Assembly: GCA_021816385.1 (NCBI GenBank)
Contig: JAKAYJ010000052.1
Coordinates: forward strand, 1 to 7,453
DNA from: Thermoplasmata archaeon
GTDB taxonomy: Archaea > Thermoplasmatota > Thermoplasmata > Thermoplasmatales > Thermoplasmataceae
Reading direction: 5' to 3'
DNA: 7,453 nucleotides
Every line of letters starts with the position of its first letter. Position 1 is the stretch's first letter. Below the pieces are notes generated by a model, which did no database searches, was not told the DNA's origin, and was given only the letters and a program-made list of their open reading frames with translations. Positions 1 to 6,178 of this stretch are shown piece by piece. Position numbers and translations under genes: made by a program.

Positions 1-1270
1 CGATCGGATGGTTTGACATCTTCTCAACTGCGGCTACCTTGGATATCATTTCTTCCAGAACAAACCCGGGTTCAGTTTTTACTTCGACTATCTGAGGATC
101 GGCAATGGTAAGGGTTCCCGTTTTGTCGAAAAGAACAATAGTTGTCTTTGATAAACGCTCAAGAGAACCGGGGTTCTTTAATAATATACCGTTCTGTGAT
201 GATGCACTTGAGGATATAAGAAGTGTAATTGGTGCAGCAAGGCCTATTGCACATGGGCATGCTATGACAACAACAGATACAAAGGCAAGAACAGCATACT
301 GAAGCCCAAGAATATGTCCTGTCAGTGTCAGAAAAAAGTACCAGAATGCCCCTGCAGATATTGCAGCAGTTATAACAACTGGAATGAAAAGGGCCGAAAA
401 AGTGTCTGCTACCCTCTGTATCTTGACCCTGCCCATGGTAGCATTCTGTATAAGCCTGTAAACATGATTGATTGTGCTGTCCTTTCCAATTTTTTCCACT
501 ATGACATAAAGGGAACCATTCAGGTTAAGAGTACCAGCAGTGACCGAATTTCCCGCTACTTTCAGAACTGGATTTTGTTCACCCGTTATGATCGATTGAT
601 CTACCTCACTAGAACCTTTTGATACATTTCCATCGGCCGGTATAACATCACCTGGTTTACAGAGCAGCATATCACCAGTATGGATCTCGTCAATTCTTCT
701 TTCTGAAACGGCACCATCGGACGAAACATAGTGGACATATTCCGGGATAATTTCCTTCAACTTTGAAGCGGCTGAATTCGCCTTCTCCTTTGTGAGCGTT
801 TCAATATAGGTTCCCGTGAGGATAAGAGTAATAATGAACACAGACGCGTCGAAATAAACACTGGATCCAGGTATCGCTTTTGGGAAAAGTGTTATGAACA
901 GAGAGAAAACAAATGCCGTGCCCGTCCCAAGTGCGATAAGCAGATCCATATTTCCCATTCTGGACCTGATTGTATGGTATGCTCCCTCAAAGAAACCGGA
1001 GCCAGAATAGAATATTACTGGTATAGCAAGGATTAGTTCCACATAGTCTTTAAACGGCAGAGATGGAAAGAAGTATTGTATCAGCATGATCGGGATGGAA
1101 AGAGACCAGGCGATCGCAAGTTTTGTTTTCAGTGTTTTCACACCAAGTGACGGACTTGTGAATTTTTCCATGCAGCCCTTCGAACAGAAATAGTATTTTT
1201 CGCCATCCTTGGTGATGAAAAGGTCTGATGTCTCCGGTACAAACATACCGCAGACTGGATCGGTTGGCAT
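1..1270 (-). CDS. copA: Copper-translocating P1B-type ATPase with N-terminal YHS/TRASH domain (partial, C-terminus beyond window edge)
   Basis: ATP-driven efflux of copper across the cytoplasmic membrane. The 423 visible residues read without a stop from ATG at 1270. Residues 1-38 are a YHS/TRASH metal-binding domain (C7, C29, C33; starts DPVCGM) in place of the usual HMA domain. Hydrophobic segments follow at about 51-65, 78-94, 107-129 and 139-155. The actuator domain has TGE at 229-231, within ITGEQNPV rather than the common LTGES. The membrane copper motif CPC is at 338-340, and the phosphorylation motif DKTGTLT at 382-388 (D382 is the acceptor). The nucleotide-domain SNHP at 419-422 matches the SEHP signature. 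The hinge and last membrane helices lie outside the window. The ATPase lies 10 bases after the small YHS gene and is probably co-transcribed with it. CPC indicates Cu(I), possibly Ag(I); symbol given by family. Confidence 0.95.
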   Translation of the reverse strand, partial: MPTDPVCGMFVPETSDLFITKDGEKYYFCSKGCMEKFTSPSLGVKTLKTKLAIAWSLSIPIMLIQYFFPSLPFKDYVELILAIPVIFYSGSGFFEGAYHTIRSRMGNMDLLIALGTGTAFVFSLFITLFPKAIPGSSVYFDASVFIITLILTGTYIETLTKEKANSAASKLKEIIPEYVHYVSSDGAVSERRIDEIHTGDMLLCKPGDVIPADGNVSKGSSEVDQSIITGEQNPVLKVAGNSVTAGTLNLNGSLYVIVEKIGKDSTINHVYRLIQNATMGRVKIQRVADTFSALFIPVVITAAISAGAFWYFFLTLTGHILGLQYAVLAFVSVVVIACPCAIGLAAPITLLISSSASSQNGILLKNPGSLERLSKTTIVLFDKTGTLTIADPQIVEVKTEPGFVLEEMISKVAAVEKMSNHPI

Positions 1271-1280
1271 AAATTCTGCC

Positions 1281-1421
1281 TTATCTTGAATGTTTCAATG
1301 GGTTTTTATCAAAAGTTTCCTTGCAGCCAGAGCTGCAAAAATAAAACGTTTTTCCCTGAAACTGGCTCTTGTATGGTGTGTCTTCTTTGACCTTCATTCC
1401 GCATATTTTATCGATTTGCAT
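1281..1421 (-). CDS. copM: 46-residue stand-alone YHS/TRASH metal-binding protein (CopM-like metallochaperone)
   Basis: A very short gene, easily missed. ATG at 1421 and TAA at 1281 enclose 46 residues that are almost entirely one YHS/TRASH domain: C7-G-M near the start, then FYFCSSGCKETF with C29 and C33. The C-x21-C-x3-C spacing is identical to that of the N-terminal domain of the adjacent ATPase, suggesting duplication or exchange between the two. In Sulfolobus a small TRASH protein (CopM) is encoded with the copper ATPase CopA and regulator CopT and is proposed to bind copper. The gene arrangement here is the same. It is the first gene of a likely two-gene operon with the ATPase, transcribed away from the regulator. 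The copper-handling role is inferred from family and context. Confidence 0.85.
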   Translation of the reverse strand: MQIDKICGMKVKEDTPYKSQFQGKTFYFCSSGCKETFDKNPLKHSR

Positions 1422-1443
1422 AACCAATAAATCACCGGTTAGC

Positions 1444-1459
1444 TAATAAGTCTTTATTA
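1444..1459. promoter_or_regulatory. Inverted repeat TAATAA-gtct-TTATTA upstream of the copM-copA operon
   Basis: A perfect 6+6 base inverted repeat with a four-base spacer lies 22-38 bases upstream of the copM start. It overlaps the AT-rich stretch that would act as the minus-strand TATA region (about 1450-1458). It could be the copMA promoter or an operator, but AT-rich repeats of this size arise by chance, so the call is weak. Confidence 0.3.
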
Positions 1460-1464
1460 TTCAC

Positions 1465-1497
1465 AATGTATATATTATTGTATCTAATTTATACATT
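1465..1497. promoter_or_regulatory. Perfect 8+8 base inverted repeat spanning the regulator promoter (putative operator)
   Basis: AATGTATA at 1465-1472 and TATACATT at 1490-1497 are exact reverse complements separated by 17 bases. The left arm overlaps the TATA box of the divergent regulator and the right arm ends directly before its ATG. A dimeric HTH regulator bound here would block the leaderless promoter, so this is a good candidate for autoregulation and possibly for control of both divergent units. Binding is inferred. Confidence 0.5.
1469..1478 (+). promoter_or_regulatory. TATA box of the copper regulator
   Basis: GTATATATTA is centred about 24 bases before the ATG at 1498, where a TATA box sits when transcription starts at or next to the start codon. 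No Shine-Dalgarno sequence precedes the ATG, so a leaderless mRNA is likely. Confidence 0.55.
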
Positions 1498-2025
1498 ATG
1501 AACACAAACCAGGCTGAAACAGAACAGAGAATGCTGACAATTCTCAAAAATGACTCAAGGAAAAGCATCATAGATCTTGCGCATGAACTTAAGATTAGCA
1601 GAATCACTGCAAGGAAGGTACTGGATTCTCTTATCCAGAGCGGCAAGATAAGGAAGTTTACAATAAGCATAGATGAGGATGAGAGAGATCTTGTTATGAT
1701 TCATACCAGCAATATGGACAAGATACCTCAATCGCTCGTGGTGGAGAGTTTCGATCTTGTGGATAATACGTTCATTGTTGTGATGTACTATGAAAACCTG
1801 CTTAAGGTCAAGGATATAGACATACTGGATCTGAAGGTGGCATTAAGCAGGACCGTCAATACAACTGCCAGAAGGATATCACATATACACTGTGATTATT
1901 GTGACGACGTGATCCAGGGGGCACCTTTAACGATCAGCTCTAAAGGAAGGATTTATTACGCATGTTGCCAGAACTGCAAGAAGGATCTGGAAAGAAGACT
2001 GGAAACTGAGAAGATAGAGGCATGA
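1498..2025 (+). CDS. copT: Copper-responsive transcriptional regulator, Lrp/AsnC-like HTH plus C-terminal TRASH domain (CopT-like)
   Basis: 175 residues. Residues about 9-57 form an Lrp/AsnC-type winged helix-turn-helix (MLTILKNDSRKSIIDLA, then a recognition helix near ISRITARKVLDSLI). A mixed alpha/beta middle section follows. Residues 131-170 are a TRASH metal-binding domain with C132, C135, C156, C157 and C160; C135-x20-C156-x3-C160 fits the family spacing. This architecture matches CopT of Sulfolobus, which controls a copMA operon in response to copper. Here too the gene is divergent from a small TRASH protein and a copper ATPase, across a 76-base promoter region. ATG at 1498 is supported by a TATA box about 24 bases upstream. 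Whether it represses or activates cannot be read from the sequence; copper as effector is inferred from neighbours and family. Confidence 0.88.
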   Translation: MNTNQAETEQRMLTILKNDSRKSIIDLAHELKISRITARKVLDSLIQSGKIRKFTISIDEDERDLVMIHTSNMDKIPQSLVVESFDLVDNTFIVVMYYENLLKVKDIDILDLKVALSRTVNTTARRISHIHCDYCDDVIQGAPLTISSKGRIYYACCQNCKKDLERRLETEKIEA

Positions 2026-2124
2026 TCTATTAACAGGTTCTATCCGGTGAATATATTATCACTGGGCATGATCCACTGACGAATGTCTCATGGAAAATGT
2101 ATTGCTTTCAGAAAACTATTAAGA

Positions 2125-2946
2125 TTATCCACCGTGTTTGAATGCAGGATATAATAGCATACCTCCATCCACTACCAGTGTGGTTCCTGTAACATAAGAG
2201 GACATATCACTCACAAGAAATGCAACCGCTTTGGCCACGTCTGAGGTCTCCCCCATCCTTGGCATTGCTATCTTGGCCAGAAGATCTTTGTATGTTTCCG
2301 AGTTGCCCCATACATCCTTGTTTATGGGGGTCTTTATAGCTCCGGGAGCAAGTGCTACAACCCTGATGCCAAAATCAGATACCTCCTGTGCAAGTGTTTT
2401 AGTGAACATCGACAGACCGGCTTTTGCACTGCAATAGGCCGTATATCCAGACCATGGCAGGAATTCATGAACAGATGTGATATTAACAATAACTCCACTA
2501 CCCTTCTTCTTCATCCTATTGACTGCCTCTCTTGAACAGTAGTATGGCCCGAGAAGATTGATCGATATTACGCGCTCCCAATCTGCCGGGTTGTCTTCCC
2601 CGCATAATTCTCTTTTTCCATCGATTCCAGCATTGTTTACAAGAATGTCGACTGGTCCAAGTTGACTGTCAATGCTGTTGAAAATTGAGACCACTTCATT
2701 AAGTTTGGAAACGTCTCCTCCAAAAACCGCTGCCTTTCCACCATTTTTATTTATCTCATCAGCAAGGGCATCAGCAGGCTGTTTTTCGGAATGATAATGG
2801 ATCGCAACCTTTGCTCCAGCCTTTGCCAGGTATTTCGCTATCTCCATCCCAAGCCCGGAACTTGACCCTGTGACCAGAGCGACCTTTCCCTTTAGATCAA
2901 TTGCTATTCCAGATCCGTAATTTTCAATTTTACCATCGTTAGGCAT
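2125..2946 (-). CDS. Short-chain dehydrogenase/reductase, probable glucose 1-dehydrogenase
   Basis: 273 residues, full length and intact. This is a Rossmann-fold NAD(P)-dependent oxidoreductase of the classical SDR type. The nucleotide-binding motif TGSSSGLG is at 26-33, NNAG at 104-107, and the catalytic tetrad reads N130, S158, Y171, K175 (Y-C-S-A-K). The late segments VNITSVHEFLPW, PGAIKTPIN and the terminal VVDGGMLLYPAF closely resemble Bacillus-type glucose 1-dehydrogenase as I remember it, making glucose-to-gluconolactone oxidation the best guess. Non-phosphorylative Entner-Doudoroff metabolism in Thermoplasmatales would use such an activity. About 15 extra N-terminal residues precede the usual start, but no later in-frame ATG fits better. 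It converges on the copper regulator across 99 bases and shows no obvious link to copper. Another sugar or polyol substrate cannot be excluded. Confidence 0.85.
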   Translation of the reverse strand: MPNDGKIENYGSGIAIDLKGKVALVTGSSSGLGMEIAKYLAKAGAKVAIHYHSEKQPADALADEINKNGGKAAVFGGDVSKLNEVVSIFNSIDSQLGPVDILVNNAGIDGKRELCGEDNPADWERVISINLLGPYYCSREAVNRMKKKGSGVIVNITSVHEFLPWSGYTAYCSAKAGLSMFTKTLAQEVSDFGIRVVALAPGAIKTPINKDVWGNSETYKDLLAKIAMPRMGETSDVAKAVAFLVSDMSSYVTGTTLVVDGGMLLYPAFKHGG

Positions 2947-2969
2947 GATTCACAATCACGATATCGGAA

Positions 2970-2977
2970 ATATAATT
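2970..2977 (-). promoter_or_regulatory. TATA box of the SDR gene
   Basis: On the minus strand AATTATAT lies 24-31 bases before the ATG at 2946, with no Shine-Dalgarno in between. This fits a leaderless or very short-leader transcript and supports the chosen start. Confidence 0.5.
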
Positions 2978-3098
2978 AGCTGATGTGTCACTATTTTAAG
3001 ATTGTCCTCCTCAATTTGATCAATCTTATTTCATCTATCACAGAGTTGTATGTCTTCAATGGACCGCAATACGCTGGCAAAATGAAACCTATGTAAAA

Positions 3099-3380
3099 TT
3101 ACATTTTCTTTAACTCCTTTATTTTTTCCCATGGTTCTATTGGGCCTTTATAGGATATAAATAAGCTGTTTGGCTGGCCACTTTCATTATTGAAGACCAC
3201 TTCCAATTTGTTTTTAGATCTAAGTGTTATTTTCTTCTTTAGGAGTTGAAGCTCATAATCAAGCTGCCCCTGTGAAACAGCAATTTTTACACCTTTGTCC
3301 ACAGAACTTATGACTATTTTAGATTCGTCGAACAAGAATCCACGACGATCAGCTTCTTCCTTTATGTATTGCAGATACAT
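3099..3380 (-). pseudogene. C-terminal part of a T4 endonuclease V-like (Pyr_excise) DNA glycosylase, N-terminus missing
   Basis: 93 residues from ATG at 3380. The segment EEADRRGFLFDESKI, then KIAVSQGQLDYELQLLKKK, then LFISYKGPIEPWEK follows the order of conserved C-terminal blocks of the Pyr_excise family as I remember it. In T4 endonuclease V the equivalents are KRGFN and AISQARLDEKI; archaeal members often end with GP-x-x-x-WE. Family members excise pyrimidine dimers using an N-terminal threonine nucleophile and an acidic residue near position 23. That N-terminal region is absent here: a TGA lies four codons upstream of the ATG, and the preceding sequence codes the end of a surface protein five bases away. 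It should therefore be inactive as a glycosylase, most likely a truncated remnant, though a small retained protein is possible. Family recognised from memory only. Confidence 0.5.
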
Positions 3381-3385
3381 ATTTC

Positions 3386-4128
3386 CTAATCAGTATCACC
3401 TACCAGATAGAAGCCTATTATGGTTGATATTTTCTGTGAGAAACCAAGAAGCGAGAATGATATTTGTGTGTATATCCATTTTCCCTTTGTAAGGTTCCAG
3501 ATGTTTTCCGTATATCCGACTCTCATTGAGAAATGGAAGGTTCCTTTGCTAAAACTTGGTACATTAAGGAAGGTGATTTTGCAGGAGGATGTGTAGTTTG
3601 CTATGTAATAACTGTATGCGAACGGGTTAAGGTTCGGATCTGTGTGGCTGTAGTAGTTACTACTGGATACACTCATGTTGACTGGATTGGGGGGGCATCC
3701 CATTGCCACACTTAGTGGATTCTGGATACATATGTCCGGCGCATGCAGAAGGGAGTGGTTCACAGTCAGGACAGAAGCCGAAGTATGAAGACCAGGTTTG
3801 AGAGTCCCATTGATTACCAAGATGGTCACAAGGTTGAATTGGTTAGGAAAAGATACAACACAGTTGATAAGTGACATATTGAGAAATGAATTGTCGGTAT
3901 TACTCTGATGAAATAGAGTAGAGACGGTAGTATTGTCCCAATTTAAAATTCTTTATTATAAGCGCATCCTGTGAGTTTGATGGAATTGTTAGTATCATAT
4001 CCATTCTGGACAACAGTAACAGGTGGATTGGAGTAACCTATAACAAGCTCGTAGAATGATATGGGAGCGGCAACTATGATAACAGCAATGACGGCAAACA
4101 TGATCATCTTATTGCTCTTCTTAATCAT
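3386..4128 (-). pseudogene. Membrane-anchored, sequon-rich surface protein interrupted by one frameshift
   Basis: I do not recognise a family. From ATG at 4128 a first frame gives 61 residues: a basic start (MIKKSNK), a hydrophobic helix or uncleaved signal at about 8-26, then an extracellular-looking segment ending in CAYNKEF and TAA at 3943-3945. Restoring one T in the T4 run just before that stop joins the frame to a second one (LNWDNTTVSTLFHQ...) that runs to the stop at 3386, for about 247 residues. The second frame alone has an ATG at 3877 giving 163 residues. The joined product is rich in Ser, Thr, Asn and Tyr and has several N-x-S/T sequons (NNS, NTT, NGT, NHS, NMS, NYT, NLT), typical of archaeal glycosylated cell-surface proteins. 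It could be a real mutation, a read error or, least likely, programmed slippage. Confidence 0.6.
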
Positions 4129-4152
4129 GTGTTAATAGTCACTGAACATATC

Positions 4153-4161
4153 AATATAAAT
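4153..4161 (-). promoter_or_regulatory. TATA box of the surface protein gene
   Basis: Minus-strand ATTTATATT lies 25-33 bases upstream of the ATG at 4128. It supports that start and shows the IS insertion just beyond it left the core promoter in place. Confidence 0.45.
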
Positions 4162-4179
4162 TCTCCGATATTAGTAAGA

Positions 4180-4192
4180 GTGTTGCATAATT
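4180..4192 (+). repeat. Left terminal inverted repeat of the IS5-type element
   Basis: GTGTTGCATAATT matches the reverse complement of the right end at 5161-5173 at 11 of 13 positions; the two mismatches are adjacent, in the middle. Confidence 0.55.
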
Positions 4193-4217
4193 CCCCTGTA
4201 TAATGAAATACAGGGGA
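4192..4217 (+). repeat. 10-bp hairpin at the left end of the IS, just upstream of the transposase start
   Basis: TCCCCTGTAT at 4192-4201 pairs perfectly with ATACAGGGGA at 4208-4217 around the loop AATGAA. In RNA it would form a stable stem ending 13 bases before the ATG at 4231. It may shield the transposase from read-through translation or serve as a transposase-binding site. Role inferred. Confidence 0.6.
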
Positions 4218-4230
4218 TTGATTGGTTTGT

Positions 4231-5162
4231 ATGACACCAAAGCCAATCACAGCTACAGCTAATAGGAGTAAAAGAAGATATTGGATCGGTTCGAACAGAA
4301 GGTATGACAGGTACAACAGCTCCCTGGTGGACAGGATTGAGGACCTATTTGATCCGTCATTCCTCATAGACTGGAAAATGCTCCTTTCAGATAACAACAG
4401 GGGGAAGAGACGACATCCCTACAAGACGCCAAATGCATTCATAACATTCCTGGTAAAATTACGTGCGTTGTACAATGTTCCTTTCAGGTCACTGGAGGGA
4501 ATCGCCAGAATATTTGCAAGGATCACCGGAATAACAACTGTCTGCTACACAAGCATATTCCGAAGAATAAGAAAGATCACACCTGCAATTCCCGATTCTC
4601 AGGGAAAGCCTGTGGACTGCGCCATTGATTCCACAGGCTTCAAGATCACCATCAGGGGTGATTATCTTGGTACAAAATGGAAAAAAGCAAGGAAGGTATG
4701 ATCAAAGCTTCATGCTGTCATATCCATAAATGACGTTTCAGCGATGTCCTTTTCCATCACTGATGAACATGTGCATGATGCAAAGGTAGGAAAAGAAATA
4801 CTGAAATCTGTAAAAGAAAGGATCAAAAGGATATTCGCAGACAAGGGTTATGATTCTAAGGCCATATACAACACATTCGGGGAGAATAAAATAATACCGC
4901 CAAGAAGGATGCATACTCAAAGAGCATGGGATCACCTTCAAGAGCGAAGATAGTCAGGCAGATCCGAAAGACATCAGAAAAGGAATGGAAGGAATCTGTT
5001 GATTATGGAAAGAGATGGAATGTTGAGATATACTTCTCAGGTCTGAAGAAAACCATGGGTGAGGTAATCAAGGCCAGAAAACTTGAATATGTCATACAGG
5101 AAATAGGGTTGAAAGCGCTGTATTACAATTATCTGAGAAGCGATGCAAGGGCATATGGTTAA
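4231..5162 (+). pseudogene. IS5-family DDE transposase, broken by single-base indels
   Basis: The frame starts at ATG 4231 (or in-frame TTG 4222) and meets TGA at 4699-4701 after WKKARKV. The same frame then resumes (SKLHAVISIND...) to TAG at 4951-4953, while the C-terminus is read one frame over to TAA at 5160-5162. Reconstructed, it is a typical archaeal IS5-like transposase: first catalytic D in CAIDSTGFK, second D in FADKGYDS, catalytic E in RWNVEIYFSGLK. The stop at 4699 is best explained by a missing G at AAGG(G)TATG and a compensating extra A at ATCAA(A)GC, which together would restore KGMIKLHAV. A missing A in AGA(A)AGG near 4904 explains the last shift (PPRKDAYSKS). The three catalytic positions persist but in different frames, so no full enzyme is expected unless these are read errors. 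Confidence 0.8.
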
Positions 5163-5173
5163 TTACTCAACAC
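5161..5173 (-). repeat. Right terminal inverted repeat of the IS5-type element
   Basis: Its reverse complement GTGTTGAGTAATT matches the left end at 4180-4192 at 11 of 13 positions. It begins inside the transposase stop codon. Confidence 0.55.
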
Positions 5174-5236
5174 AGTTTATGTTGGTAAAACAGTTAAGAA
5201 CCTAATAATTCTTTAAAATCTCGCAAAAAAATCAGG

Positions 5237-5245
5237 TTTATTATA
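5237..5245 (+). promoter_or_regulatory. TATA box of the ATPase/STAS module
   Basis: TTTATTATA lies 21-29 bases before the GTG at 5266 and no Shine-Dalgarno is visible, fitting leaderless transcription from the GTG. It lies outside the IS, so the module has its own promoter. Confidence 0.5.
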
Positions 5246-5265
5246 CCGAATCAGAATAGAGCCAC

Positions 5266-6102
5266 GTGGTCGGACAAGATAATTATCCGTATCTCGTTGA
5301 AACCCATATAGAGGCTCTAAAATATATGGAATCTTATCGTAATATAGGAGAGCTAGACATGGGAAATGAAACTTGGTTGAGACCAGCAAAGGTATTGTTG
5401 TTAAGAAACTACATTATAGATGCGAAAAGCAACAACAGATACATCCCACCTAGAAATGAAAAGGTAAGGGGATACTTAGATTACATAACAACAGAATCTA
5501 ATTCGGTTAACTTTCAATGGAGAAGAAGTCACATTCCCTTTTCTCGCGTTAATGACAGCAACGTAAACTCAATGGCGACAAAGATTACAGAATTAATCGG
5601 TAGTAGATTAAACCAGCATTCCACACTTATTTTGAAATACTGCATCAATGAGTTACTAACAAACGTAACCGAACATTCACGCTATAGGAATTCTTTCATT
5701 ATTTTGCAAAATTACCCACAATTATCCGAATTAGAATTCGCCATAATGGACGATGGAATTTCCATTCCCAGAAACTTTGAGGAACATGGAATAGGCTTTA
5801 CTACTGACAGCGACAGTTTGGATAAAGCACTAAATGGGGTCTCCACAAAACCTGAAGATGAAGGTAGAGGACATGGTCTTCCGTCGGTTTTTAGGGTACT
5901 GACAGAGGGACTGAAAGGTGAAGGGATAATTATATCACGAGATGGAATAATAAGTTGGTGCTTTTTACCTAAGAATAACAACGTTTCCAAAACACTATAT
6001 TCATATCCCAAAAATCTTCGTGACTTAAGTACGTTAAAAGGTTGCTTTATAGCTTTTTCAGTAAGAAACGATCTATCTCCTAATTTATATGATTACCTTT
6101 AA
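5266..6102 (+). CDS. GHKL-fold ATP-binding protein (HATPase), probable kinase partner of the downstream STAS-like protein
   Basis: 278 residues, intact. Residues 1 to about 112 are an uncharacterised N-terminal region with no membrane segment. Residues about 115-268 carry a Bergerat-fold ATPase. The N-box is E129-LLT-N133 followed by H137, the G1 box is DDGISIP at 162-168 (the second glycine of D-x-G-x-G is replaced by serine), and the G2 box is GRGHGL at 200-205. A closing strand GCFIAFSV ends the fold. There is no histidine phosphoacceptor domain and no MutL, gyrase or Hsp90 signature, so an anti-sigma-like Ser/Thr kinase role (compare SpoIIAB/RsbW) is more likely than a two-component sensor kinase. 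The next gene encodes a STAS-like protein, the expected kind of substrate. GTG at 5266 is chosen for its TATA box. The gene looks more AT-rich than the copper and SDR genes, suggesting transfer. Substrate and output are unknown. Confidence 0.8.
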   Translation: MVGQDNYPYLVETHIEALKYMESYRNIGELDMGNETWLRPAKVLLLRNYIIDAKSNNRYIPPRNEKVRGYLDYITTESNSVNFQWRRSHIPFSRVNDSNVNSMATKITELIGSRLNQHSTLILKYCINELLTNVTEHSRYRNSFIILQNYPQLSELEFAIMDDGISIPRNFEEHGIGFTTDSDSLDKALNGVSTKPEDEGRGHGLPSVFRVLTEGLKGEGIIISRDGIISWCFLPKNNNVSKTLYSYPKNLRDLSTLKGCFIAFSVRNDLSPNLYDYL

Positions 6103-6132
6103 AGTAGAAATGCATTTGAAAATCCGCTACAA

Positions 6133-6142
6133 AATTTATATA
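6133..6142 (+). promoter_or_regulatory. Possible internal TATA box before the STAS-like gene
   Basis: AATTTATATA is centred about 41 bases before the GTG at 6179. A start about 26 bases downstream would give a leader of roughly 16 bases that includes the Shine-Dalgarno-like GGAGTGA at 6168-6174. It would allow the STAS-like gene to be made independently of the ATPase. Confidence 0.35.
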
Positions 6143-6167
6143 GGTGTTTATGTAATACGTATTTGTG

Positions 6168-6174
6168 GGAGTGA
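6168..6174 (+). promoter_or_regulatory. Shine-Dalgarno-like site that favours GTG 6179 as the STAS start
   Basis: GGAGTGA, one base short of the archaeal consensus GGAGGTGA, sits four bases before GTG 6179. It decides between this start and the earlier in-frame ATG at 6089. Confidence 0.45.
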
Positions 6175-6178
6175 GAAT

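Larger units (their letters stand above)
4180..5173 (+). mobile_element. IS5-type insertion sequence, about 1 kb, transposase decayed
   Basis: The element is defined by a DDE transposase reading frame and imperfect terminal inverted repeats: GTGTTGCATAATT at 4180-4192 and, reverse-complemented from 5161-5173, GTGTTGAGTAATT (11 of 13 match). The repeats flank the coding region closely, with the right one starting at the transposase stop codon. I could not resolve a convincing target duplication, so the ends may be off by a few bases. The element sits between the promoter of the surface protein and the ATPase/STAS module. Its coding frame is broken, so it is probably not autonomously mobile. 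Confidence 0.75.

Noticed and set aside
105..622. Two plus-strand open frames opposite the copper ATPase
   Set aside because: They are antisense to conserved ATPase motifs (CPC, DKTGTLT, TGE), which fully explain the region.
1461..1670. Minus-strand hydrophobic frame opposite the start of the regulator
   Set aside because: It is antisense to a clear HTH domain and lies over the promoter; its hydrophobicity is a by-product of the reverse strand.
3295..3715. Two short plus-strand frames within the surface protein and Pyr_excise region
   Set aside because: They have no recognisable motif or promoter and are opposite frames with coherent protein features.
4125..4397. Minus-strand frame of about 90 residues across the left IS boundary
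   Set aside because: It crosses the IS end and is antisense to the transposase N-terminus, so it is a chance frame.
4738..4941. Minus-strand frame opposite the middle of the transposase
   Set aside because: The plus strand encodes the second catalytic D region (FADKGYDS), which explains the sequence.
4690..4953. Programmed frameshifting or stop read-through in the transposase
   Set aside because: IS5-type transposases are usually a single frame, and here three separate breaks are needed with no slippery heptamer; decay or read error is simpler.
5712..6011. Minus-strand frame of 99 residues opposite the ATPase
   Set aside because: It is antisense to the G1 and G2 boxes of the GHKL domain.
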